A model generated the notes under the pieces. The model was not told the origin of the DNA and did not search any database. It worked only from the letters and a program-made list of their open reading frames with translations. Below are positions 25,051-37,678 of a stretch of 64,000 nt of DNA, piece by piece (within the stretch, counting starts at the first letter, position 1; each line of letters begins with the position of its first letter). Made by a program: the position numbers and the translations under genes. This DNA comes from Beroe forskalii (taxonomy: Eukaryota; Ctenophora; Nuda; Beroida; Beroidae), in assembly GCA_011033025.1 (NCBI GenBank), contig WFMF01000064.1:186001-250000 (forward strand). Reading direction: 5' to 3'.

Positions 25051-28000
25051 GCTATGTGGCAGGCATGGATCCACGAGCACATGCGGGGGGCATGTGCACA
25101 CCCCCAAATGAAAATTTGGGGGCTTGCTCTGGGCATGCAATTAAAAAATTTTGAAAAGAAATTAACTTTAGAATTGAAAATGAAGTCCAAAAAAGGACTG
25201 GAAAATTTATAAAATTAATCAATAAAGTTTATAAATTAATCAATAAAGTTTATAAATTCCATGAATAGTCTTATTATAAAATAGAAATAGAATAAATTAT
25301 GGTATTAAACCATCACACTTCATTTCATTATATCAAAACAAAAGCTTCCACTAAAAACAACCTTATAACCCAGGTGTCCATGTATTCAATTTTCAACAAC
25401 ATTTAAAATGACTGTATTTGTTCTACAAAGAAAGAAGACTTACTTGTCAAGTGTCAATAGCAATCCTCAGATATTGATGGCCTTCCACTCAATTTAGGCC
25501 TGAAAGATGCTTCAATGATCGATACCACTGAAAACTTGTCTGACGTCGTCAGACCCATTATTTGAAATTTTAAATTTATTTAAAATAAGGGTCTGATCCA
25601 ACTTACGCGTGATTTTTTACGACGCGCATGATACGTACTCATTTTGAATATGTACGTACGTGCGCGAAATTGGTCCTTGGTATCAAAGAAATTCATCGCG
25701 CGTGCCCCCAGTGCTAGTCACGTGACCTGAAGCTTCTCGTTATGATTTGACCAGTATGACAGCATGTATTTTGATCGGAATGCGATTGTTAAATTGTTAT
25801 ACACCGAAACTACTACTAGTCAGGCGTGGCCTGATGGCTTCAGCTTCAAACAAACCGAGAAAACTTCAGATCACGTAGATATTAAAGCAAAGCACCGTTG
25901 CAGCAAAGAAAAGCAAAGAATGTCAGTTAAGCATAAAGCATAATTCAATGTGTGAAGTATCAAATCAATCGCAATTAACAAGTTCAACAATAAATATTAG
26001 CATTTCTTACGATTTAGAAAATCTTGATTGCATATGTTTGAATGAATTGAACAGAAGAGCATGTCCCGTTCCTTTGGATATGCTGTAGGTACCTATCGGC
26101 GCATTATTCAACCAGCCGTTGGGACAAAATGCCCTTATTAAAATTGGTAGCAAAGAGGTTTTATAAGTGGGCCTGGGTCCGTAACCTTAATGAGTAAATG
26201 AGGGATGTACATAATTCGGGTCGAAAGACATGCAATGCACACAGGAACCTACATCATCAAGTTGGAAGCCCTATTCATAATCAAAATAAAGAAGTAAATA
26301 AAATTCCGGTACCCCCTACCTACCTACTTGCCTACCAATGAATTCAGGGGGAAAACGACAAAGGTGGCTGCTGCCCCGTTTCTGAACAGACGTGAAAATT
26401 TTGTTAAGATGAGAGCTTTAGACCGAGAAAAAAGAAATTCAACAGGTTTTGAATGTAATTGGCCGCCTTATTTTCAAAAATCTAGCTAAGCCCCTTGCTT
26501 ATGATACCTATTGGCCAATTTTATCCAGCTTCAGTCGGTCTTTCAAATATTACTCTTTATAATTAAGCAGGCCCAACTGGACGAAACTTCTCGAGCGATT
26601 GCCAGATTGAGGAATTGATGCTCTTGAATAAATTAGAAATAGTTAATACCTATAGGTACCTACTCAGTAAATTATGCATGTACCTGCTCTTCAGGGCTCA
26701 GGTCCAAATAGACGGGGGAGACAGTTGCACTTTTTAGGATTTGTCACATACCTACTCTGGATGTTAAAATCAAATTGATCTCAAATTTGGAGATTATATA
26801 TGCTGTCTAGGTACAAAATTGACAATACAGGAATTTGGAAAATTCCTCAAACGGTTAACGTGCCTATAAAATATCGAAACAAACTATAAATTGATTATGG
26901 CACGTGCACGGAATGAATTCGTGCGCGTAGTGCTGCAATGCACGTGGGCAGTTGCGAGCAATCACATAGGGTTTTCAAACTTTTTCTTCGTCAATTCTAA
27001 GCCGAGTTTTGGACGATAGTTTTCAAATTTTGAATGAATTTTTGAATAAATTTTTGACAAACTGAATCTTAAAGTCGACCTGAATCTTTCGATTAATATA
27101 TTATATCGATTGGAGGAAATTGATTCAGCCAGTAACAAAGGCGAAAATCTAAAATTTAAACCCCTCCAAAACACCTTGATTCAAACCCCCTTACCTTTTA
27201 TAACTTTTTAATACCTTGTTGCGATTTTTATATCGACCAAAAGCTGGGGGCTGTCCCAATTTAATGGCTTGAAGTAGGTATAGAGGTAAAAGGCCGATTA
27301 AAAGGACAGCAATAGAAATTTATTTCTCAACAGCGTGGCGTCATACTTTTATGGTGATGTGCAAGCCCACATGCACATGGGTGCATTGGGCGTGGTTGTG
27401 GATTTGGGATTGGTACAGAAGCCGCTGACAAAAGATGAAGTTCTGTTCAGCGTTCTGGTACAACTCTTGGTTGGAGATCCAAAATGAAGCCGTCAAGCAG
27501 TAGAACAGCTGCCATCTGCAGCACACTTGTCCTTCTTTGTCACCCTATGTCTTCTCCTTCGTTGTCATACGCCTGTACAAAAATGAAAGTTATCAAAATT
27601 GATGGTATGAAAATACACTAATGTCCTGTATATGATGGTAACCTTTTTCAACCCCTCGATTTAAATTTTGGTGAAATCAAGTTACCTATGTAATAAATCC
27701 GCCACTTTTGATCCGACTACTCTGACAAGGGTAACGCTGACCAATCTCAAACCCGCGTAATTTCTTATACTTTACAAATATTGTTAGGTACAATTGATCT
27801 GACAAAAGAAAGTTTCCAAAATTTCAACGTTAAATATCTATGGCCAATCCATGAAAACAATTAGCAGGGGGCTGGCAAGTCAAGTTACAAAAACGCTGAT
27901 AAACAACAATGAGTCAAGTTGATCAATAAAAGATGTTTGTCATAGTTAAGATCGTTAAAAATCGCAATTTGGTCCTAAAGTCCCCTCGACAGGTTAACGT

Positions 28001-29302
28001 TACGATTTTCATTTAGTACTTGGCCATATAAGAGATACCTACGTATGGGTAAAATAGAGGCCTATCTAAGAATCTATATCTCAATGATAACATTTCTATT
28101 GATAATAACAGGGTAAAGGCTGCTCTATTGCGGTGTTATTACAAGAGAATTGTATCTTTGTATAACGATAAATAATAATTAGATAATTGATAAACAAAAT
28201 TGACTACTTGACAGCTAAAATTGTTTTTAACATAAATACTACTTTTTGCATAGAATTAGGAATATGCTCATGGTTGCATTTTAGTTTTGCTAGACAATCA
28301 TGCTTACCATATTAAGTCATGTAAGTCCGTTGATATGAAGCGGTCGATCACATGGTTGTACTCCCTAAGTCGGTGCAGCAGTGTCCTTCTTCTTTCACGA
28401 AAACTTTGCTGTGTGTAGGTATCTGTACTATCTTCTTATCTTCTGAGCTTCTGAAGTATTAATTTATTATTATTATTCATTATAAATATAAGTAGAGACT
28501 TTGATTTGTGTGATTGATCCATATCCCATTATATAAAATATTACAATTCTTAGAAGATATAGATCAAATCTTCAAATTATATATCTCACGAGACATATAC
28601 AAAGAAATTTCAGAAATTTCCCAATTTTGTCAAACGAAAGTGGCACGTCGCTTATCCAAAATTCGCAAACCCGCAGGAATAAGGTTCGGAGGAAATTTTG
28701 AGAATGAGGAAATTTTGTCGGAAAGAGAGGAAAATTTAAGGCGAAATACTTGGTAAAATCATATAGGGAGGATGTCTTCATTAACTTTTAATGTCTGGCT
28801 TCTGGGGGCTGCTGCCTGCCACCCCCAGACCCTTGCATGTCATTTCAGTTGGAGGCTATCCATATAGGATGTCGGCAAACGTCTGCATTTGAGAAACCCC
28901 TTGAAAATCTTTTGAGCATCATTATTGTGCCCGAAATTTCACGATTTTCTAGTAACTTAGTGAAATTATAACCGTCAAATCGACTTGAATGAAAATTTCC
29001 ATGAACTGCGGACGTCCGCATTTGGCCAAACACCCGCAATTGCGGTATTTTATATGCCAACCACCTCAGGGTCGACTGAAAAATGGTTATATTAGCATTT
29101 AGTACCTAAGTTAGTAAAACACCGATGCACACTGAGAGCATACTGACGGCGCACCGAGGACAAATCTCTGGACACATTGAGGGCACATTCTGGTCAGACT
29201 GAGGACGAATGGCCCCCTACTCAAGTAGGTGGGGGTTAGCTATGATTACGCAATATTGTCCTCAATCTGAGGAGGGGGGTGGGTGGGCGACATCTCATCT
29301 CA

Positions 29303-29413
29303 CATTTCATCTCAGGACACTTCATCTCCCTGTCCTGACCCTAACCCTAACCCGGACCCTTACATTAGCATAGAGCTGACATATTGCGAGATAAAGTGTC
29401 CTGAGATGAAATG
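29303..29413. mobile_element. Right-arm copy of the short inverted-repeat element with telomere-like loop
   Basis: Same inverted repeats as at 15373-15489, with the loop reading CCTAACCCTAACCC. The large foldback element is inserted six bases beyond its end. Confidence 0.6.
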
Positions 29414-29689
29414 TCCGTTTAGTAAGGGTACGACTGTAACCCCCTGTGAACTAAATAGTTAAGTAGGTCTGAGAACGTTTTTCGGTAGTTCATAGTCCCC
29501 AGATTCACCAAAAAAAAGATCACCGGATTCCGAGTTGGGGAAACCCCTTTTTTGGACCCCTTTTCTCCCGAATTGGGGCAAAAACTTCGACTGTCAATAT
29601 CTCAGCATCTGATTGAGATACAGACCACTTCGTTGTACCAAACTATGCAGGATGAGCACATCATAGGCGGCGGAGCATAGTTTCAAAGT

Positions 29690-30110
29690 CGTAAACCCCT
29701 TAGTTTTGGAGTTATGGACGAAAAACCTCTTTTTAGCCCTACGCGTAACCCCAAAATTGCCCTTTTTAATAAATAGAATCTGAAGGACCTAGAGAACTCA
29801 ACGAGGACACCAATCTATGCAGAATCGTCACATTATGAGGGGTAGAACATGGTTTCAAAGTCCTAACCCCTTTCGTTTCAGAGTTATGGACGAAAAACCT
29901 CTTTTTAGCCCTACACGTAGCCCCAAAATTGCCCTGATTTAATATATAAAATCTGAAGGTCGTAGAGAACTGAACGAGGACTCTAGCCTATGCAGAATCA
30001 TCACATTATGGGGGGTATAACATGGTTTCAAAGTCCTAACCCCTTTCGTTTCAGTTATGGACGAAAAAACCCTTTTTAGCCCTACGTGTAACCCCAAAAT
30101 TGCCCCTATT
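29690..30110. repeat. 173-bp tandem repeat in the left inverted repeat of the foldback element
   Basis: The marker ATGGACGAAAAACC recurs at 29714, 29886 and 30059, giving a period of 172-173 bp. The complementary array in the other inverted repeat has one more copy. Confidence 0.85.
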
Positions 30111-30849
30111 GAATAAATAAAATCGGAAGGTCGTTACAGAGAACTGAACGAGTTAATATAATTACAAATTCTTTATAGATTGAAAATCTGAAATCGAAAG
30201 CATTTGAAAAACTGGACGATGATGCTCGGTGGTATATGACTCTAGGTCGGGGGACTCTAGGTCAGGGGACTCTGAGTTTGAGGAGCCAGGATCAGGCAGT
30301 TGGAAGCAAGAATGGTGGTGGAAGCCATATACTTGATCTAGAAGCGGGCCTCAGCAGCATTGGAGTCAGCAGCATCAGCAGGGTGGCAGTGAGGTTTGGC
30401 AAGGGAGTGAAAGATTGATGGTGTAGAACTAGAATCGTCCAGTACACTTGCAGCTCCACTTGATACACCTCCAAGTTTGTCTTCCACGTTTTAAGGACTT
30501 TCTATCTCTAGAGGAGCCTTGAGCTCAAGAGGAGGGATTTGAAAGTGAAGGTTCTTCCTTTGATGATCTTGATCATGGAAGTGTCTGCAGAGGAGGGGGG
30601 GGGGGGGTTGGCTGGCGGATCAGGGTGGCCGTGGAGAGGGGGAGGGTCTGCGTTGAGGACAGCGTTGGCAGTGACACGATTTCCAAAAGTAGAGCAGTAG
30701 ACATAGTGTCTGCATAATCATATGCATGCAGTCGTGCTCGCATGACCCTCTCGTATAATGAATCCGCTCTGATGACATCTGGGATATGAGTCCATTATCA
30801 GGGTTAACCGAGAGAGTCACCTTATAAGTGAAGAGCTTTAGATAGTGTA

Positions 30850-31010
30850 TATATAAAGTAAAGATGCTCCCGACCCAGAGTCCACCCTGTGGGGATCTCC
30901 CGACCCAGAGTCCACCCTGGTTTGCCGCCGCTGACCCAGAGTGCCCCAACCTAGAGTCCCTCAACCTAGAGTCCGCCAACCTTGAGTCCCCTGACCTAGA
31001 GTCCGTTCCC
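30850..31010. repeat. Short tandem repeats of the GACCTAGAGTCC type
   Basis: Six or more copies of (G/A)ACC(C/T)AGAGTCC stand at 10-30 nt spacing. Matching forms (GACTCTAGGTC) occur in the opposite orientation near 30238-30272, so they may be remnants of the inverted-repeat design of the element. Confidence 0.65.
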
Positions 31011-31160
31011 TGTGAGTATGACACTGAGTAGGTATTGAAATTTCTTGGGCTCATATAAAATAAACACTATTCCGGTCTATGCTGTACATCAGATTAGGTT
31101 CATCCCAAAAAATGGTGGGCATGCCTAAAATTAGATCTGCCAAAATCTCTCGCTCATAAA

Positions 31161-31341
31161 ATGGATCTTTTCATGATGTCGCTTGCTTTTCAGGCTCTTC
31201 AATCAAAATATGAAGGGACACACTTAACTATCTGGATTTTGATAGGTTTTGTACTTGTCTTGGTTGCAATAGCTGTAGTCGTTATCTACTGAAAGAAGAA
31301 AAAGAGACAGGTTTACATTATAGAGAGTGGAAAACCTTAAG
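31161..31341 (+). pseudogene. Membrane-anchor coding fragment inside the foldback element
   Basis: Reading from the ATG at 31161 gives 43 codons ending in a strongly hydrophobic stretch (TIWILIGFVLVLVAIAVVVI), then Y and a TGA at 31290-31292. The frame continues past it with KKKKRQVYIIESGKP and a stop. Hydrophobic helix plus basic stop-transfer is the pattern of a single-pass membrane protein tail. The TGA could be a mutated Trp codon. A TTTTCAG precedes it at about 31187, so it may be a captured exon. The parent gene is not recognised. Confidence 0.45.
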
Positions 31342-31559
31342 TTCGCATTGTTTGTTTCTAGCAAAAGATGAAATGTTCAAAATATGTGTGATTAATTATT
31401 ATTTTTAAACTTCCTTTGCATTCGTTTAGGAAAAGGTTTGATTATTCTTTGTAAATTTTACATTTACATTATTGAAGAATATTATGGTGTGTTCATTGGA
31501 TTTTATCCCTATGTTATATAACCAAGCACAATTTTGGAGTTAAAATTTTGGAGTTAAAA

Positions 31560-32100
31560 TAGGTTTTTCGTCCATAACTCTGAAACGAAAGGGGTTAGGA
31601 CTTTGAAACCATGTTCTACCCCCATAATGTGATGATTCTGCATAGCCTAGAGTGCTCGTTCAGTTTTCTACGACCTTCAGATTTTATTTATTAGATAGGG
31701 GCAATTTTGGGGTAACACATAGGGCTAAAAATGGGTTTTTCGTCCATAACTCTGGAACGAAAGGGGTAAGGACTTTGAAACCATGTTCTACCCCCCATAA
31801 TGTGATGATTCAGCATAGGCTAGAGTCCTCGTTCAGTTCTCTACGACCTTCAGATTTTATATATTAAATAGGGGCAATTTTGGGGCTACGTGTAGGGCCA
31901 AAAAGGGGTTTTTCGTCCATAACTCTGAAACGAAAGGGGTGAGGACTTTGAAACCATGTTCTACCCCCCATAATGTGATGATTCTGCATAGATTACTGTC
32001 CTCGTTGAGTTCTCTAGGTCCTTCAGATTCTATTTATTAAAAAGGGCAATTTTGGGGTTACGCGTAGGGCTAAAAAGAGGTTTTTCGTCCATAACTCCAA
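31560..32100. repeat. 173-bp tandem repeat in the right inverted repeat of the foldback element
   Basis: The marker TTTTTCGTCCATAACTC recurs near 31564, 31736, 31909 and 32082, again about 173 bp apart. It is the complement of the array at 29690-30110. Confidence 0.85.
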
Positions 32101-33140
32101 AACTAAGGGGTTTACGACTTTGAAACTATGCTCCGCCGCCTATGATGTGCTCATCCTGCATAGTTTGGTATAACGAAGTGGTCTGTATCTCAATCAGATG
32201 CTGAGATATTGACAGTCGAAGTTTTTGCCCCAATTCGGGAGAAAAGGGGTCCAAAAAAGGGGTTTCCCCAACTCGGAATCCGGTGATCTTTTTTTTGGTG
32301 AATATGGGGACTATGAACTACCGAAAAACGTTCTCAGACCTACTTAACTATTTAGTTCACAGGGGGTTACAGTCCAGAGTACATACAACCCTTACTAGTT
32401 CCCCGATTAATTATTATTCACTCAATGATTTGTCTTCATAAAGTTTGTAATATTACGTTTAATCTTACTTATAAAGTAAAATCACACGTGAATAATGTTT
32501 GTGCCGCCGTATACAATTAAATTTGAGCTTGCCAAGAAAATATCAAGAGAAACGAAGGCTAGGTAAGTAAGACTAAGTTGCGCCCTTGCTATGGATACAA
32601 GTATTCTGCACGTGCAGATTATGATCAGTTCTATGCGAGTGCTTTCTGCTACGTTGTTGACTGCTGCATTGTAGCGTTTGAAAGAATGTCAATGACTTGT
32701 CTTGCATTTGAAATTCAAGATCGGTAGATAAGGGACGGGTATGGCTGGCATCGTGGTAGCTATCTGTATGTCGGTCGATTTAAATCAATGCTGAGTTGAT
32801 GATAACGAAAAATGTGAATTTAAAGCAATTTAAGAAATTGACCAAAAGCAAAATCAAATTGAATCGAATTTGGACATATTAGCACATTGCGAATTTAGAA
32901 GACTGCTCTTGGCGTGAATCAATGCTTTATTCAACATTCAGTATGAGTACGATACTCGGTTTTAATTTTCAGATTCAGCTTCATCATACAAGAGCAAATC
33001 ATAACAATCAAAACTTGCCCGGTCCAGCATTACTAAAAGTAACCCACGAACAATGTTCAATTTTGCTCCTTCATAAACTATTATTGAGCTTATTATTTGG
33101 TTTTGTATCATCTAGCAGGCCCAACGGGCTTTTCTAGTCT

Positions 33141-33412
33141 TCTTACTTATAATTTCGCGCTTTCTGTTTTTTCTCCGTACGTCACGCCCCATGGCAACGC
33201 GCGCTCAATGGGGGAAATTGCACGTGCAGATTAACTGCGCATGCGTTCATTTTCGTTTAATGCTGTTTTGATTTAGGAGCTTCATAACTTTTGATGTGGT
33301 TGAAACTTTTTGATGCGGTGAAAAGTATTTAGCTGATTTGAAATTTGCGAACGAGGTGCTGCGTAGCAGCGCCGAGTGAGCTGTGTATTTGCAGGCCCAA
33401 CGGGCCTGCTAG
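33141..33412 (+). mobile_element. Helitron-like non-autonomous element, 272 bp
   Basis: Absent from the left arm, whose empty site reads AGTCTTCTTTAATA in this orientation. Placing the ends at 5'-TCTTACTTAT and CTAG-3' leaves the host sequence intact with no target duplication, inserted between T and T. Near its 3' end are two hairpins: GCTGCGTAGCAGC and GCAGGCCC-AAC-GGGCCTGC, the latter abutting CTAG. A 5'-TC start, a 3' hairpin with CTRR and no duplication are Helitron-type traits. An alternative reading is a 4-bp TCTT duplication around a shorter element. Confidence 0.55.
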
Positions 33413-33689
33413 TCTTTAATATAAAATAAATTGAGTGTATGGGATTCGTGTCGGCGTGTGTGTGGGACTCTGTGTCGGCATCATACATTAGAATGGAAAA
33501 ACCGTGTGTATGGGCACTGTGTCGATGTGTGTACGGGTTTGTGTCGGCATGCACGTGCAGAGTGCGGAAAGTGCATGCGTTGCTATGGTAATATGAGAAG
33601 TGTGTGAATTTCATTTCTTGCTTTGTTGATTTTATTATGCTACTCCCCTGGAGCGAATAACTTTGGTTTTGGTTTGAATTTTTCGATGC

Positions 33690-33781
33690 AGTGCCAATTG
33701 CATTGTTTGAAAATTGCGATCAAGGTGCTGCGAAGCAGTGCCGAGAGAGCTGTTTATTAGCAGGCCCAACGGGCCTGCTAG
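33690..33781 (+). mobile_element. Second Helitron-like 3' end
   Basis: GGTGCTGCGAAGCAGTGCCG, AGCTGTTTATT and the AGCAGGCCC-AAC-GGGCCTGCTAG hairpin repeat the layout of 33355-33412 with sequence differences. It is shared with the left arm (complement near 14174-14240), so it is older than the inversion. The 5' end of this element is not certain. Confidence 0.45.
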
Positions 33782-35124
33782 TCATAGTATTATATTGTCA
33801 TTTCACAATATCTCAAATGAGATATTGGGAAATGACAATATACTAATATTAAACCTAATATTACAAAGTTTATGAAGACAAAGCATTGAGTGAATAGTAA
33901 TTAATCCAATAATCAGCAGAATAAATGGTGTTTAGCTAGAAAAATTTCTTCAGTATAGGTAGGTACTCACCACTTTTCCCCGCGCAGTTCTTGAGTTTAC
34001 TTCATATGTAGAGATGCCTGATGCGGTGTTATGGAGATGACATAGTAAACCTAAGCTCAAGAAGTCATCATTATTTAAGTATTTACCGAACTATAAGTGG
34101 ATCATATAGAGTGGGAAGTCGATGAATCACAAAATAATTATTGAAACTATCATTTAATGTTTAAGTTTTATGATTGAATTTGGGACCTTCTGAAATGCGA
34201 TTCTCGGCCAACTTCTTGTTGACAGGCTCTGAACAGGTTGCGATGGGTTTTTGACAATTCAGACGCTGACAGGTTTTGGACGGGTTTACAGAAAAATTTT
34301 GTACGGGTTTACAACAGATCTTGCACAAGGTTTTCAATATTTTTTAGTTTTTACATGCAACTCTGTGACAGGCTTCAGACGAGTTGGCCACATTTTGCAA
34401 CAAACCTCGCGAAAGATTTTGGACAGGTTTGTGACTCGTTTTGGACAGATTTTACCTACACCGGTTCTATGCATTTTTAGACTGAATTTGACTGGAAATT
34501 GCCTGGCAGGAGGCCTAATTTGAAATATCATCTGAAATATTTGACTCGGTTTATAGTTGTGAACACGTTTAAGAGTCAAAGAATTGCCTAACTTGTATTA
34601 CATGTACATCCGTTGCAATTTGACTTTGGTTGAAGTCTAACATTCTTTCATAGTTTCATCATCCTTAACTTCAAAATAGAATTTGCTCAAATATGGATCA
34701 ATGTTATGAAATTATTAAAATTCATAATTATACAACAAACAACAATAAAAAAGGAAAAAGATGTTTAATTACATGCATATCAATAACAATAACTATATGT
34801 GAATTAAGGCTGAGAGATCACCACTGGGAAGATAAGAGATGTACCCAAAGATAGTTCTAATCAATTGTAGGTATCTTAAAACGGCCCTATTGAAAGGAGG
34901 TTGAAAAAGAAAACGAATAAATCGACAAAAGAATTCGAGGTATCCTTATGTGGTATTAACAAATAGGCACGAGAATATCGCAATGTGATTTCATACTTTC
35001 GATTTCATAAGTTCATAGCAAAAACTCAACTTGAACAAGGCAAAATAAAATCGACAGCATTTGATATATCAAAATAACTTTCCTCTTGAACTGCAATTGA
35101 TAAAATCGGGAACAGAAATGCATT

Positions 35125-36766
35125 AGATAAGATAAGATAAGATAAGCATTATGGTATTTAACCATCTCTAATCTCATACCCAATTGATCAATATCAAATA
35201 TTAACAATTTATCTAGCACCATTTCACTTTGGTGCCCATTCCATAGTAACATTAATAAAAAGCAATTTTACTATAAACAATAATAAGTTATTCAATGTGA
35301 TGAAATTAATTTTAACTTCCACAATGATAAAATATCAAAATTGATAAAAACACTGAAAAGCCAGTAAAAATAGTCAGTCAAATAAACATGGTCAATTAAT
35401 ACAAATTATGCAATGTGATTTATCAAGTATAAATATTGATACCTTTCTTCTTGGCTACAAAAGGATTACTTCTTAAGAATTCATTGAACTTTAGTTTGTT
35501 TCTTAAATAGTTATCGCCTTCAATTTTCTCAAGCACAACTGATGATATATACCAGAAATTACAAGGAGAGTGCATTTCAGTATTGTTCTTATAATGATCT
35601 AATGAAACCTTGAACATGTCTACGCTAGATGCTTCACGTACAGTTTTAGGTAAGTCATTCCAATAAGGTCTAACTCTTTCTGAAATAAATCCATCATTTA
35701 CTTTAGTTACTTCTCTTGGCAGGTTGCTACAAGATTTTCTATATGTCAGCAGTTTTCTTCTGCTTCTGCCTACTTTAAACCAAGTCTTACCATAGTCTAC
35801 TTTATCATTTAATACCTTAAAAGTTTCAATTAGGTCCCCTCTAATTCTCCTTTCAGCTAACGTAGTTATATTCAACCTGTCCAACCGCTCACTGTAAGGA
35901 AGTGTACCTATGCCATTTATTAGTCTCGTGAAACGACGCTGGACACCTTCCAGTTCCAAGATAGTACCCCAGTTCCCATGGTGAGCAACCGGACTCCAAA
36001 GCTGGACACAATACTCGAGCTTTGGTCTTATAAGTGCTTTATATATTTTTAGCATGATATCCATCTCTTTAGCAATTACATTTCGACTTATCCAAGCTAT
36101 GGTTTTATTGGCATCTTTGATACACTTTTCTACATTACAGTTCCAATCCAAATTTTCGTTCATGAAAACACCTAAATCCTTCTCTAAACAGGTATCTTTA
36201 AGGACTATACCATTCAGGACATATTCATTTTTAGGATTATTATTCATATTTATATGCATAACCTTACATTTATCAATATTAAATTTCAAAAAGCCAAATT
36301 TCCTCCCATTTTTCAAGTGATCTCATATCAACATTATTTTCATGGCATTGAGCTGCATTAAAAACAATCTTCAGGTCATCAGCAAAAACTTTACAAACAC
36401 TCTTAATTTCTTCAGGCAAATCATTTATATAGATGACAAATAATAAGGGCCCTAATATTGATCCTTGAGGTACACCAGACTTGACCTTCCTAAAATCAGA
36501 CAGCTCCCCTCTAACAACAGTTCTCATTGTTCTATCAGATAAAAAGTCATTGATAATTGCCAAAGTGTTCCCCTTTATACCCAGATTTTCTAGTTTGATA
36601 AGAAGCCGGTGATGGGGCACGGTGTCAAAAGCTTTCATAAAATCAAGGTATAAAAGGTCAACAGGAGAACCTTCTTCAATTACAGAAATGATGTTGTCAA
36701 CTGTTTCCAACAAATTTGATAAGCATGACTTCTTAGAAACAAAACCATGTTGATCATTACTTACTT
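35125..36766 (-). mobile_element. 5'-truncated CR1/Jockey-like LINE with (TTATC)n tail
   Basis: Minus-strand reverse transcriptase fragment, flanked by CATT at 35121-35124 and 36767-36770 and absent from the left arm. It starts near the text CLSNLLETVDNII and includes LYLDFMKAFDTVPH, GVPQGSILGPLLFV and an intact catalytic FADD, then (after a frame change near 36300) KFNIDKCKVMHI, RPKLEYCVQLWSP and GVQRRFTRLI. The frame change and the missing 5' part (ORF1, endonuclease, first fingers) make it inactive. The 3' tail reads TTATC four times. It interrupts a tandem copy of the arm's 310-325-bp unit. Confidence 0.85.
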
Positions 36767-37245
36767 CATTTGTTCTAGTGGTAATAATAAAATGGAAAGT
36801 TTCAATAATTCTAAGATTCTACGCCTTGAGATCCATCACAAAATTGAAAGAAAATTCAGCTAAACCGGCCAGAAAACAAGCATCGATAAATTCGTTATTA
36901 AGATTCACAAAGCAAATAGGTACGAGAATATCGCAATGTGATTTCATACTTTCGATTTCATAAGTTCATAGCAACAACTCAACTTGAACAAGGCAAAATA
37001 AAATCGACAGCATTTGATATATTCCAAAATAACTTCGGTTTCCTCTTGAACTGCAATATAGTTATTGATAAAATCGGGAACAGAAATGCACTTGTTCTAG
37101 TGGTAAGAATAAAATGGGAAGTTTCAATAATTTTAAGATTCTACGCCTTGAGATCCATAACAAAATTGAAAGAAAATTCAGCTAAACCGGCCAGAAAACA
37201 AGCATCGAGAAATTCGTTATTAAGATTCACAAAGCATAAGCATTA

Positions 37246-37394
37246 CCGTGGTGTTTCCACATAAAAGACGGCGCGCACTCAGTGCGCTACTGAAAATACG
37301 CCATTCCCACCTTGGAGATTTAATGGTGGGAATGGCGCGCACTCAATGGCGCGCACTCAGTGCGCGCCGTTTTTATCATGTGGAAACACCACGG
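37246..37394. mobile_element. MITE, 149 bp, TTA target-site duplication
   Basis: Perfect 17-bp ends CCGTGGTGTTTCCACAT / ATGTGGAAACACCACGG flank an inner palindrome of GGCGCGCACTCAGTGCGC type. TTA stands at 37243-37245 and 37395-37397. The left arm shows the empty site GCATTAAGCATG (in this orientation). TTA plus G/C-rich ends fit PIF/Harbinger. Confidence 0.9.
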
Positions 37395-37658
37395 TTAAGC
37401 ATGACACAATGACGAGATTCCACTGTCGAGAATGGTTCAAATACAGAGAAATCTGAAAAGTTTTAAATTCCCCATGATAAATCCAAATTTGGAATAACGC
37501 TGAAGTGAGCCATCCAATGTAGCGGAGGAGCACTGAACTGAGCAGCCACAGAGTCCGTCACCATGGTGATGGATAGATTGCGGAGTAAGATTCCAGTTTC
37601 ATTAAATAATAACGAACGCGCGGCGCTATTTACTGGTTTTGAAATTGAGCGCGCAGTA

Positions 37659-37678
37659 GGGGGATTCATGAATCCCCC
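37659..37678. repeat. Terminal palindrome at the outer end of the right arm
   Basis: GGGGGATTCATGAATCCCCC, a perfect 20-bp palindrome, mirrors 12075-12092. The arm ends 12 bp further on. Confidence 0.8.

Larger units (their letters stand above)
29420..32397. mobile_element. Foldback DNA transposon, 2978 bp, GTT target-site duplication
   Basis: Termini are TAGTAAGGGT and ACCCTTACTA, flanked by GTT at 29417-29419 and 32398-32400. The left arm of the big duplication has the empty site (GTCCGTTCCCC read in this orientation), which fixes the boundaries. The inverted repeats are long: 29435-30110 pairs with 31560-32372 and includes a 173-bp tandem repeat. The 1.4-kb middle holds non-coding DNA, a GACCCAGAGTCC-type repeat and a membrane-anchor-like coding fragment. 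No transposase is seen, so it is non-autonomous. A 3-bp duplication fits Harbinger, CACTA or another superfamily; I cannot assign it from the termini. Confidence 0.85.

Noticed and set aside
17282-27526. Open frames kept in both arms (for example 17282-17467 with 27341-27526, and 14641-14856 with 32922-33137)
   Set aside because: They are kept only because the arms are copies. No family similarity, biased codon use or splice partners were seen.
30620-31054. 144-aa minus-strand frame with SRSGDSRLADSRLRDSR repeats
   Set aside because: It is the translation of the GACCTAGAGTCC-type tandem repeat inside the foldback element. No domain is recognised.
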